From a virus, in the IMG/VR virus record IMGVR_UViG_3300032282_003362, positions 1 through 47,126 of that record: DNA of 47,126 nucleotides. One strand, 5' to 3'. Position numbers and translations under genes: made by a program. The notes under the pieces were generated by a model. The model ran no database searches. It saw only the letters and a list, made by a program, of their open reading frames with translations, and was not told the DNA's origin. Below, one piece after another: positions 40,020-47,019 of the stretch. Numbering within the stretch: the first letter of the stretch is position 1; each line of letters begins with the position of its first letter.

Positions 40020-41627
40020 ATGAGCGACATTGATTCTGACGGTCTCCCGTCCCTGCCATCTAGCCGCGTTCCGCACCGTCCGGCTCCAGCCGCTCGTCAG
40101 TTGCCGCATAGCATCGAGGCCGAGGAGAATCTGATCTCGGCGTGCTTTGTTGATTCACTCGATGTCATGTCCCGCGCTATTGAGGCGGGCGTAGGCGCTG
40201 AATCTTTTTATCAGCCGAAGAACTCGATCGTCTTTGGGTGCATGATGCACCTGATGAAGAACAAGCTGCCGGTCGATCTGGCTGTTGTTGCCGAGGAACT
40301 GAAGGCATCGAAGCAGCTCGATGCGATCGGTGGCTATGCCTTTCTGATCGAGGTGAGCGGTCGCGTTTCGACTACGGTTCAGGCGGCGTACTTCATCGAG
40401 AAGATCCGTAAGCTCCAGGCGATGCGGGAAATTATTCGTGCATCGAACGCGATAACTGAGGCGGCGTACAATGCTGACGGCGATGCAACTGGGATGATCG
40501 AGCAGTTCCGGCTCGCGCTCACGGCGTCATTCACGCCGAGGAACGTCGAGAAGCCTCGGGGCATTTTTGACTACGAGGTTCCCCCTCCAAATGACTCCTC
40601 GATCTTACTCGGCAATCGCTACTTTGTCCGAGGTGATGCCGGTGTTGTCGTCGGCACTTCAGGGACAGGCAAATCGTCGATCTCGATCCAGATGGCGGTG
40701 ACTTGGGCTCTGGGCCTGCCTTTCTTTAAGATTCCACCTAACGGGAAGTTGCGGTCGCTGATCATTCAGGCCGAGGACTCTGAGGGCGACATTGCCGAGG
40801 TAGTGAACGGCATGGCGGCGGGCTTGAATCTGACACCTGAGCAGATCAAATCCGTGAACGAGAACGTGCTGGTGGTGACCGAACGCACCCGGCGCGGCAA
40901 CGAATTCCTTGCGCGGCTTCGGCATCTGGTCGAGGAGTACAAGCCGGATCTGGTCTGGATCAATCCGCTCCAGAGCTTCATGTCCGGCGATCTGACGAAG
41001 GGCGAGGATCTGGGGAAGTTCCTGCGTGAGGGCTTGAACAGCATCAACACCCCGCCGCGATTCGGGATCATCGTTGTTCACCATACCACTAAGCCCCCGG
41101 CTGAAAAAGTGGAGCGGTCTTGGAGTGAGGTGATGTACGATATGGCTGGCGGCGCTGAGATCATCAACTGGGCTCGATTCATCATGTCCCTGAGGGCTGA
41201 CGAGAACCAGGGTGAGTTTAGACTGGTCCTCGCCAAGCGCGGGCGTCGTGCCGGTGTCACCAAGCGCGTCGAGCAGGGTGCCGGTGAGCGCGATGAGATC
41301 GTGACTACCATCAAGCTGCGTCATGCAATCGGAACCCATGTCGTGAACGGCATCACGATTCCGCTGATATTCTGGGAGAGCGACGAGGATCGAGTCGAGA
41401 AGTCCAAGGCTACCAAGAAAGGGCCGGGGCTTGATTTCGGTGAGATCAAATCAGCTATCCCTCGCGGTCTGGATAACGCTGCAACGTGGCCCCAGATCAA
41501 GAGATCGCTATCGGGTAAGAAGAAAGTCTCCGAGGCTGCGCTGGCTGATGCGCTGATCGAGTGGGCGCGTGACGGACTGATCAAGTCGGACGCTTCAGAT
41601 CCTAACACCCCAAAGTATTACCTCTGA
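40020..41627 (+). CDS. replicative helicase: DnaB-N plus RepA-like ATPase, 535 aa
   Basis: Residues about 28-130 match the DnaB N-terminal domain (PHSIEAEENLISACFVD ... FYQPKNSIVFGCMMHLM). The ATPase half has Walker A VVGTSGTGKSS (about 210-220), Walker B-like PDLVWINPLQSF, and VVHHTTKPP near residue 350, resembling RepA/AAA_25 helicases. The C-terminus resembles a winged helix (EAALADALIEWARDGLIK). It would unwind the origin and load host replication proteins, since no phage DNA polymerase or primase is seen. Confidence 0.8.
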   Translation: MSDIDSDGLPSLPSSRVPHRPAPAARQLPHSIEAEENLISACFVDSLDVMSRAIEAGVGAESFYQPKNSIVFGCMMHLMKNKLPVDLAVVAEELKASKQLDAIGGYAFLIEVSGRVSTTVQAAYFIEKIRKLQAMREIIRASNAITEAAYNADGDATGMIEQFRLALTASFTPRNVEKPRGIFDYEVPPPNDSSILLGNRYFVRGDAGVVVGTSGTGKSSISIQMAVTWALGLPFFKIPPNGKLRSLIIQAEDSEGDIAEVVNGMAAGLNLTPEQIKSVNENVLVVTERTRRGNEFLARLRHLVEEYKPDLVWINPLQSFMSGDLTKGEDLGKFLREGLNSINTPPRFGIIVVHHTTKPPAEKVERSWSEVMYDMAGGAEIINWARFIMSLRADENQGEFRLVLAKRGRRAGVTKRVEQGAGERDEIVTTIKLRHAIGTHVVNGITIPLIFWESDEDRVEKSKATKKGPGLDFGEIKSAIPRGLDNAATWPQIKRSLSGKKKVSEAALADALIEWARDGLIKSDASDPNTPKYYL

Positions 41628-42019
41628 AGTTTGCGGCTGATCTTGTACTGACGCACTTCAGAATCATCCGCGATCTGGGCGAGAAGATTCTGGGTGCCGA
41701 TAGTCGAGCCTGGCGTCAGCGAAGAGCAGAGGCTTTGGATCTCCTGCTCGCTTTCCAGCAAGTGCTGATAGCACAAGCCAACCGTCGTGATCGGGTACTC
41801 GTCGAGTTCAGCGGCGGCTTCCTGTGTGACATCATTAAGGTCGATCTCGTCGCCAAGCCCGATAATGCGCTCCACGATCGAGTCATATGCTGACTCGTAA
41901 TCCGCATAGGCTTTGCCGAAAAACTTATGGTCCTCGAAAAAGGTGGCACCTTTTGCCAGGTTGTGCGCGTTGTGAGCGACGAACTGGGCGGTGCGGAGTT
42001 CAACGGCGAGTTCTTTCAT
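41618..42019 (-). CDS. Dps/ferritin-like protein, 133 aa
   Basis: Residues 10-60 follow the Dps pattern: AHNAHNLAKGATFFEDHKFF, then AYDSIVERIIGLGDEI, i.e. H...F..H..F...D..xERI..LG, with the expected His/Asp/Glu spacing of the ferroxidase centre. The rest is helical. Dps proteins store iron and bind or protect DNA. In a phage it may protect or compact DNA, or handle iron. It is leftward, divergent from the phosphoesterase, and overlaps the helicase end by 10 bases. Confidence 0.65.
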   Translation of the reverse strand: MKELAVELRTAQFVAHNAHNLAKGATFFEDHKFFGKAYADYESAYDSIVERIIGLGDEIDLNDVTQEAAAELDEYPITTVGLCYQHLLESEQEIQSLCSSLTPGSTIGTQNLLAQIADDSEVRQYKISRKLQR

Positions 42020-42032
42020 GGCTTTGGGCTGT

Positions 42033-42087
42033 CAAACCCTTATAGGGTTTGCAACCGTTTTACACTTGATCGTATCAAGAGAATACA
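42033..42087. promoter_or_regulatory. divergent promoter/operator region
   Basis: CAAACCC-TTATA-GGGTTTG (42033-42051) is a perfect dyad containing a leftward -10-like TATAAG. CTTGAT-CGT-ATCAAG (42065-42079) lies exactly in the 17-base spacer between TTTACA (42059-42064) and AATACA (42082-42087), a plausible rightward promoter, so a repressor there would block transcription. The first dyad resembles TACCC-N8-GGGTA at 46900. Confidence 0.5.
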
Positions 42088-42102
42088 TTTCAATTTCCTT
42101 CC

Positions 42103-43119
42103 GTGAAGACTACGTTTTCGGGGGAATTGGTCCGAGCAGCTTTGGGTAAGTTTCCAGATATGCCGAGCCGGACCGTGGCTCGACACCTGTTTAAGGAACA
42201 CAAAGGCGTTTGGTTAAGTATTGAGGCTGCAAGACTTGCCGTGCTTTACCATCGAGGGCGATCAAAAGGAAGTGGCAGAAAGACGTTCATCAAGAACCCG
42301 ATCGTTTCAAATTGCCTGACGAAGGCGCACCGGCCCGACATTTTTGTACCGCCGTCAGATGCCGAGGCTTTCTTGCCTCACGTTGTCGAGATCGGTAAGG
42401 GCGTCCTGGCTGCGGCACTAGGAGACATTCACTTCCCGTATCACGATCAGCAAGCGGTCCAGTCTGCCGTGAACCACATCAGGAAGATCGGGGCGAACCT
42501 GATAATCCTGAACGGCGACACGCTCGATTTCCACCGGGTCAGCCGGTTTAACAAAGATCCACGGGCGCGGAATGTTAAATCGGAAATCGAAATGGCGCGT
42601 GAATTCCTCGACTGGATTGACGAACTTTTCCCGAAAGCTCGCAAGATATGGAAAGACGGAAATCACGATGAGCGATACAGTCACTATCACTCGCAAAATT
42701 CTCCTGAGACTTTTGAAATCATTCAGGAAATGGCCGGACTCGATAAGCTCCTGGAGCTGGAAGACCGGGGTTGGGAATACGTTACCGGAAAGCGGCCAAT
42801 CTATCTCGGGAATTTCACGCTTATTCACGGCCATGAGTTCCAGACTCCGGTGATCGGGCCGGTAAATGCGGCGCGAGGTTTGTTTCTAAAAGCAAAAAGA
42901 TCCTCGGGGGTGCATCACCATCACCAAGTTTCGGAGCACGGTGAGCCGGACATTCGATTCACTCAACAAGCGTGTTGGTCATTCGGATGCCTCTGCGATC
43001 TGCACCCACAGTATATGCCTTTTAACAAGTGGGCGCATGGCTACGGGGAAATCGAAGTCGAGCCGAGCGGACAGTTTGAAGTTCGAAATCACAAGATCAT
43101 CAACGGGCGGGTTGTTTAA
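42103..43119 (+). CDS. calcineurin-like metallophosphoesterase, 338 aa
   Basis: Metal-binding motifs in order: GDIHFPYHD near residue 106, ILNGDTLDFHRVSRF near 131-145, WKDGNHDERYSH near 182-193, LIHGHEFQ near 240 and VHHHHQ near 269. N-terminal 100 residues contain an HTH-like helical part (MPSRTVARHLFKEHK). It may hydrolyse phosphodiesters (nucleic acid or nucleotide signal). GTG start just after the candidate promoter/operator. Confidence 0.8.
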   Translation: MKTTFSGELVRAALGKFPDMPSRTVARHLFKEHKGVWLSIEAARLAVLYHRGRSKGSGRKTFIKNPIVSNCLTKAHRPDIFVPPSDAEAFLPHVVEIGKGVLAAALGDIHFPYHDQQAVQSAVNHIRKIGANLIILNGDTLDFHRVSRFNKDPRARNVKSEIEMAREFLDWIDELFPKARKIWKDGNHDERYSHYHSQNSPETFEIIQEMAGLDKLLELEDRGWEYVTGKRPIYLGNFTLIHGHEFQTPVIGPVNAARGLFLKAKRSSGVHHHHQVSEHGEPDIRFTQQACWSFGCLCDLHPQYMPFNKWAHGYGEIEVEPSGQFEVRNHKIINGRVV

Positions 43120-43166
43120 CCGACTGATCCGTTCGTGGGGTTGGTGTGGTCATTTTGTTTGGTGGT

Positions 43167-43637
43167 TCATGGCGGCGTCGATACAGCTGGCGGCGCTTCC
43201 CACCGTATCTTTAAGCACGCGAAAACCTCTTGATGTTCTCGGTCTCTTGTCTGCCAGCCCGATCCACTGGCGGGTTTTACCTCCGTTGGCTTCCATCCCG
43301 CTCCGCGCAAACTAGATCCTGACTCAGACCGTAGCGTATAAGTTACCATCCGTGTTCCGCCCATTGAGAACCAGACGCGGCGACAAGCGCCGTATAAAAA
43401 CGAACAAGTCCCCAATGGGGCATCAGGGATAACACAGAGCCGATTAACTTCCGCCGTAAAATGATGGTCTAGTTTTCTCGCTATAGGCCGCCCAACGATA
43501 GCGACACCGACTAAAACGCCTTCATGCTCCGCCCCGATAGAAAAACGGTGTTCTGTTACCGGCTTGTTATGCCGGTGCCACTCCGCGACAAGTTCGTTTG
43601 CTCGCTGGAGAGTTAAAGGGATCAATTTCATTTTCAC
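43167..43637 (-). CDS. GNAT-like protein, XF1762 type, 156 aa
   Basis: Sequence features LTLQRANELVAEWHRHNKPV, HRFSIGAEHEGVLVGVAIVG, NRLCVIPDAPLGTCSFLYGA and TYTLRSESGSSLRGAGWKP match a widespread phage/prophage GNAT-fold family. It could acetylate a host protein or small molecule; the target is unknown. GTG start in a GTGA overlap, or ATG two codons later. Last gene of the leftward early operon, convergent with the phosphoesterase gene. Confidence 0.8.
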   Translation of the reverse strand: MKMKLIPLTLQRANELVAEWHRHNKPVTEHRFSIGAEHEGVLVGVAIVGRPIARKLDHHFTAEVNRLCVIPDAPLGTCSFLYGACRRVWFSMGGTRMVTYTLRSESGSSLRGAGWKPTEVKPASGSGWQTRDREHQEVFACLKIRWEAPPAVSTPP

Positions 43638-43816
43638 TTCGGCGCCGCGCCGGGGTTAGGGGTTGGATTCAGGCTGAGTGGTAGTGCGGAAATTCGTGCT
43701 TTGGTCGCTGGCCCGGCGGCGTAGGCGCGAGCCTCGCAAAGAGCCCTATCGCTCGGCGTGCCGATGGTGGTGGCGCAAAACTCTTTTGGCGATAGCTTAA
43801 GTAGGTGTGTTTTCAT
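43634..43816 (-). CDS. hypothetical protein, 60 aa
   Basis: A small frame (MKTHLLKLSPKEFCATTIGT ...) joined to both neighbours by 4-base overlaps (ATGA upstream, GTGA downstream). The N-terminal half looks ordered, the C-terminal half is Ala/Pro-rich. No family is recognised; the overlaps are the main support. Confidence 0.65.
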   Translation of the reverse strand: MKTHLLKLSPKEFCATTIGTPSDRALCEARAYAAGPATKARISALPLSLNPTPNPGAAPK

Positions 43817-44079
43817 GGTGATGATTGGTTCTCCAGGCGTTGCTTAATTACGGTGGCGATCGAGGTCGAAGAGCGGCCAATCACTTCGGCAATCTGATAA
43901 TCAGTCATGCCGTGCTCGTAGAGTTCCATTATCTCGGCCTTCTCTTTGTTCGTCAAAGCGGTGCGAAAAATCTGGTCCGGTTTGCTCTTAGGCATCGCAG
44001 TATTTTGCTTTGCGGCCATGTGCCTGTGCTTGTGCAGCAAGTACATGATCGCGGTCATTGTTTCAGATACTTCAGGCAT
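43813..44079 (-). CDS. HTH DNA-binding protein, 88 aa
   Basis: Residues about 42-80 (LTNKEKAEIMELYEHGMTDY, then QIAEVIGRSSTSIATVIKQR) form a clear helix-turn-helix of the homeodomain/resolvase type. The N-terminal part is basic. It is probably a regulator of the early leftward genes or of a candidate operator. Its start overlaps the methyltransferase stop by 8 bases. Confidence 0.75.
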   Translation of the reverse strand: MPEVSETMTAIMYLLHKHRHMAAKQNTAMPKSKPDQIFRTALTNKEKAEIMELYEHGMTDYQIAEVIGRSSTSIATVIKQRLENQSSP

Positions 44080-44857
44080 GGGATGTTTCGATTATGTCAG
44101 TCACTGACTGGATGAACTCCGCCGCGAGCTGCGGACAGATTGCATTGCCGTAGCCCCGCAGGAGTCCCACGCGGCCGGGTAGCCCATCAACCAACGGGAA
44201 AATGCCGGGTTCAATACGCCTCGACCGCCCATCTTTGCACCCGATCGTTTCGGAGTTTTCCCAAAAACATTCAGGATCACTTGGGTTGTTAGAGAAATTT
44301 GAGTCCCCTTTTTTCCCCTGGTTCGATCCTGAAATCCCTGTCGAGCTTCTGATGCTACCGGAGATTGCCACCCAGAATAAGCGTTGCCTGACCTGTGGGC
44401 TTCCGACGCTCGCAGCGCACAAATCGGCCCCCCCGACTCCATATCCCATTCCTTCCAAGTCAGTTCGTACTCCGTCGAGCCATAAGCGGCCAGACGCGCT
44501 CGCAACCTGCTCGCCAAAGACACTTGTAGGGCGGCACTCTTTGATGAGGCGTTGGAATTGAGGCCAAAAATGTCTAGGGTCTGCTGTTCCAAGTTGCTTT
44601 CCAGAGTTGCTGAAAGGCTGGCAAGGGCAGGAGCCTGTCCACACGGGTCGATCTTGGGGCCAGTTGGCGAGCTGGAGGGCAAGGGACCATCCCCCAATTC
44701 CGGCAAAGAAATGGCATTGGTTATACTTCCGCAAATCTCCGGGCTGAACATCAGCGATTGAACGCTCGTCAATGTCGCCGGATGGGATGTGTCCGCATCT
44801 GATAAGTTCGCGCAGCCATGCTGCGGCTTTTGGATCGAATTCATTGTAATAATTCAT
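44072..44857 (-). CDS. DNA (cytosine-5) methyltransferase, 261 aa
   Basis: Motif I FFAGIGGWSLAL (50-61), motif IV GSCPCQPFSNSG (75-86) with the catalytic Cys, motif VI as FGEQVAS (114-120) instead of the usual ENV, motif VIII RQRLFWVA and motif X RGYGNAICPQLAAEFI. It would methylate C5 of cytosine at an unknown site, probably to evade host restriction. The target recognition region is short (about 60 residues), as in small phage enzymes. A second long frame overlaps almost the whole gene. Confidence 0.9.
   Translation of the reverse strand: MNYYNEFDPKAAAWLRELIRCGHIPSGDIDERSIADVQPGDLRKYNQCHFFAGIGGWSLALQLANWPQDRPVWTGSCPCQPFSNSGKQLGTADPRHFWPQFQRLIKECRPTSVFGEQVASASGRLWLDGVRTDLEGMGYGVGGADLCAASVGSPQVRQRLFWVAISGSIRSSTGISGSNQGKKGDSNFSNNPSDPECFWENSETIGCKDGRSRRIEPGIFPLVDGLPGRVGLLRGYGNAICPQLAAEFIQSVTDIIETSHA
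44101..44844 (-). CDS. nested overprinted gene in the methyltransferase, 247 aa
   Basis: An ATG-started frame inside the methyltransferase gene, same strand, shifted frame. Its product has the features of a widespread phage protein that I know: SAALQVSLASRLRARLAAYG, STEYELTWKEWDMESGGPIC, ALRASEAHRSGNAYSGWQSP and the C-terminus LNPAFSRWLMGYPAAWDSCG. The same DNA codes for the methyltransferase motifs VIII-X, so the two proteins would be dual-coded. Function unknown. If not translated here it is a fossil of how the family arose. Confidence 0.55.
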   Translation of the reverse strand: MNSIQKPQHGCANLSDADTSHPATLTSVQSLMFSPEICGSITNAISLPELGDGPLPSSSPTGPKIDPCGQAPALASLSATLESNLEQQTLDIFGLNSNASSKSAALQVSLASRLRARLAAYGSTEYELTWKEWDMESGGPICALRASEAHRSGNAYSGWQSPVASEARQGFQDRTRGKKGTQISLTTQVILNVFGKTPKRSGAKMGGRGVLNPAFSRWLMGYPAAWDSCGATAMQSVRSSRRSSSSQ

Positions 44858-45066
44858 TAGGCCGTCTCCACTTCGACAGTAATGCGCTTGGTCGCTTCGT
44901 CGTAATAAAAGTTGGTGATCTCTAGCTGCCGGGTTCCGTCTGTCACACGGAACGATCGAAACGGGTGCGCTTGCAATTTACGCAAGGTCGCCGCGTTGTC
45001 CCAACCGTCAGCCTGGTCTTGCTCCTGCTGCTTAGTTGCAGGGTTAAGCACAAAGTAATTTTCCAT
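44857..45066 (-). CDS. hypothetical protein, 69 aa
   Basis: Small acidic protein (MENYFVLNPATKQQEQDQAD) with a beta-strand-like C-terminus (QLEITNFYYDEATKRITVEV). No family is recognised. It is coupled to the methyltransferase (TAATG) and starts 1 base after the preceding stop. Part of the early leftward operon. Confidence 0.6.
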   Translation of the reverse strand: MENYFVLNPATKQQEQDQADGWDNAATLRKLQAHPFRSFRVTDGTRQLEITNFYYDEATKRITVEVETA

Positions 45067-45067
45067 G

Positions 45068-45703
45068 TTAGGTCAGGCGGTAAAGCCCTTGAGAGGTTTT
45101 GGTGATCTGGTTTGCAGCTACGGCATCGGAAAGCACGCGGGCAAAAGCGTACCGGCTCATCTCAGGCAGGCGCTTGGCGATTTCGGTGAACTTGACCGTC
45201 TCGCCCTCCACCATGACAGAGACAACTTGAGCAGAAGACCACTTGCGGCGCGACGGAGCAGGCGAAGACGGCGTAGCCCCTGGTAAGTCATCGACCCACG
45301 CCTTAGGCTTAATCTCGCCGGACTTCTCCGATTCAGGATCGACGCAGAAACGGATCTGCTTTCGCTTCGTCCAATCGACCGCTAGGATCTCAATGAACCC
45401 ACGGTGGATCAGTCGCTTGATTCGCGTCTCCACGGTTCGTTCGCACACGTTAAGCTGCGAGGCCAATTTCTCTTTGGCATCGGCCAGAGCGACACAGAAT
45501 CCTGCTTCAGGCAGGACGCAGAACTGAGTAAACAGATCCTTGTCCAAAACCTTTAACGAGCTAGGAACGGCGGAAGCGATCGCGTCACGCCATTGGAAGC
45601 AGAAATGATCCGCCTCCACGGTGAGGGAAACAGGGTTTAAGCGGCATATTCCGCTTTGGTAGTATTTGCAGGTGGAACACTTCATGGGATGGGAATTGAG
45701 CAT
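45068..45703 (-). CDS. winged-helix protein with N-terminal Cys cluster, 211 aa
   Basis: The N-terminus has CSTCKYYQSGICRLNP and CFQW, four cysteines placed like a metal or Fe-S site. Residues about 75-105 (EKLASQLNVCERTVETRIKR) form an HTH/winged helix, and the C-terminal part (TEIAKRLPEMSRYAFARVLS) a second one. A DNA-binding regulator or replication accessory is likely. ATG at 45703 or at 45685 are both possible. It lies 15 bases after a 38-residue microgene. Confidence 0.65.
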   Translation of the reverse strand: MLNSHPMKCSTCKYYQSGICRLNPVSLTVEADHFCFQWRDAIASAVPSSLKVLDKDLFTQFCVLPEAGFCVALADAKEKLASQLNVCERTVETRIKRLIHRGFIEILAVDWTKRKQIRFCVDPESEKSGEIKPKAWVDDLPGATPSSPAPSRRKWSSAQVVSVMVEGETVKFTEIAKRLPEMSRYAFARVLSDAVAANQITKTSQGLYRLT

Positions 45704-45718
45704 TAAGTCGTGAGCTTT

Positions 45719-45835
45719 TCAATCACGATTTTGGGGTTTGGGTGCGTCGGGAGTCCAGTCCTCGTAGCTTGCGGCCACGGCTGGATTTTTCACCGGGCGT
45801 TTAAGCCTGGGTCTGGGCTTGGGCTTGGGCTTCAT
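45719..45835 (-). CDS. microprotein, 38 aa
   Basis: The frame MKPKPKPRPRLKRPVKNPAV ... PKPQNRD overlaps the preceding stop by ATGA. It is very basic and Pro-rich, so unstructured. The coupling and the lack of any other gene in the gap support it, but translation is unproven. Confidence 0.5.
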   Translation of the reverse strand: MKPKPKPRPRLKRPVKNPAVAASYEDWTPDAPKPQNRD

Positions 45836-46092
45836 CGGATCATGCCGAGACCGGTCACGGTGTCGGTGACTTGCCCCTGCGCTTGATCCAAAAGGATCTT
45901 TATGTCGGTCAGCGTTTTCATCGCTTCGTTGTATTTCACGACCAGTAGCTCGATCTCGATCGCGTGAGCCTCTAGCTCATCGGCAACGTCGATCGCGCCG
46001 GCCATAAGTGCCTCAATGCGGTGGATTCGTAGGTACTCGGCTGCGCCGGTTGCGCCGGGCGTGAACGTGATGCTGTTGGGTGTGGTTTTCAT
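45832..46092 (-). CDS. hypothetical helical protein, 86 aa
   Basis: Mostly helical (AAEYLRIHRIEALMAGAIDV, then ADELEAHAIEIELLVVKYNE), acidic, perhaps a small coiled-coil protein. The start is the first ATG after a G-rich gap; the end overlaps the 38-residue microgene (ATGA). No family is recognised. Confidence 0.65.
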   Translation of the reverse strand: MKTTPNSITFTPGATGAAEYLRIHRIEALMAGAIDVADELEAHAIEIELLVVKYNEAMKTLTDIKILLDQAQGQVTDTVTGLGMIR

Positions 46093-46101
46093 GGGTGGGG
46101 G

Positions 46102-46164
46102 TTAGTTTGCGGCGTGATTGTCGCGTGCAGCCTTCCTCGTGGGGAAAGCTGGGGAGACAATCAT
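46102..46164 (-). CDS. possible 20-aa leftward frame
   Basis: A frame MIVSPAFPTRKAARDNHAAN starts within the stop of the 66-residue gene (TGATG). It is very short, and the coupling could be chance. Listed because the gap is otherwise empty. Confidence 0.2.
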   Translation of the reverse strand: MIVSPAFPTRKAARDNHAAN

Positions 46165-46364
46165 CAACCATAGCACTTAAAAACCGCCAGACCGTAGATC
46201 GCGCAATACGACTTGAATTGCGAAATCGTCCTGAATCCCGCAGTCATCTGGGCTCGCACGTTGGGCGGAAATTCAAGCGTTATGTGGACGGCGATGAATG
46301 ACGGTTTCTTTTTGACGTAAATCATAGCCGTTCGGCGGTCCAAAATTTGGGCGTGGGTTTTCAT
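46164..46364 (-). CDS. hypothetical protein, 66 aa
   Basis: A basic protein (MKTHAQILDRRTAMIYVKKK) with a beta-strand stretch (SFIAVHITLEF) and a C-terminal helix/aromatic tail. Predicted fold is unclear; short phage DNA-mimic or toxin-like proteins look similar, but I see no motif. Starts 41 bases after the preceding gene. Confidence 0.55.
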   Translation of the reverse strand: MKTHAQILDRRTAMIYVKKKPSFIAVHITLEFPPNVRAQMTAGFRTISQFKSYCAIYGLAVFKCYG

Positions 46365-46405
46365 GGGTGGGGGTGGTGAATTGAAATTGATTATTATGGT
46401 CTTTG

Positions 46406-46861
46406 TTACCGCCAGACCGACGACTTCCTGACGTAGGACTGAAGCTCTGCGCTCCGCTTGCCCTTGCTCATAGATTTCCAGTCCGTTTCGATTTCAGTCC
46501 CGGAATAATGAATCCCGGCAAACCCGCCGTCAGTTTCGTCAAGGGCGTCCATCACTTTGCCTAGCGCAGAATCGAAATCGTCCATTAGGACAGCTTTTTC
46601 AATTACGGGCTTAAGTTTAAGCCATTGCCGGAATAGGCGAAGACCTTCCTCTGCAATCTCTGGACTTGTCGCCTTAAGGCACCAAATCGTAAAAAGATCG
46701 TCCGATTCCCAATCCCATCCGCATTTAGTTGCGGCATCGAACGCTTCCGTCTGAAGCAAAATTTCGTTATCGGCCTCCGCTAATGCCGCTTTATGCGCGG
46801 ATTCAAGGAGGGCGATGACGGTGGCGGGATCTGGCGTTTGGGTGGTGGTTTCTAATGTCAT
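46406..46861 (-). CDS. hypothetical early protein, 151 aa
   Basis: Starts at the ATG at 46861 (MTLETTTQTPDPATVIALLE); an upstream in-frame start at 46996 would run through the likely promoter. The product is acidic and helical (ESAHKAALAEADNEILLQTE ... LFRQWLKLKPVIEKAVLMDD), with no known domain. First gene of the leftward block after the tandem array, with a dyad 40 bases upstream. Confidence 0.6.
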   Translation of the reverse strand: MTLETTTQTPDPATVIALLESAHKAALAEADNEILLQTEAFDAATKCGWDWESDDLFTIWCLKATSPEIAEEGLRLFRQWLKLKPVIEKAVLMDDFDSALGKVMDALDETDGGFAGIHYSGTEIETDWKSMSKGKRSAELQSYVRKSSVWR

Positions 46862-46899
46862 ATTATGGTGGGATTGACTGACGTTTTTGTTTTTCGGAA

Positions 46900-46917
46900 T
46901 ACCCTTATTATGGGGTA
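46900..46917 (-). promoter_or_regulatory. dyad TACCC-N8-GGGTA with embedded -10-like box
   Basis: Read leftward, TACCCCATAATAAGGGTA carries an AT-rich -10-like core between CCC and GGG, about 44 bases before the ATG at 46861. It resembles AAACCC-TATAA-GGGTTT at 42033-42051, so both may bind one regulator. Confidence 0.4.
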
Positions 46918-47019
46918 AATTGATTTGAATTTCGTTTTTGGTTTTCTTCGCCTGGCGCGATGGATTTTGAAGTTTCCAATTCAGGTGGAATTTCACCTGG
47001 TGCGGACCTTGGAGCTGGG

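Noticed and set aside
40659-41339. 226-codon antisense frame inside the helicase gene
   Set aside because: Opposes a gene with clear Walker motifs; no recognisable domain.
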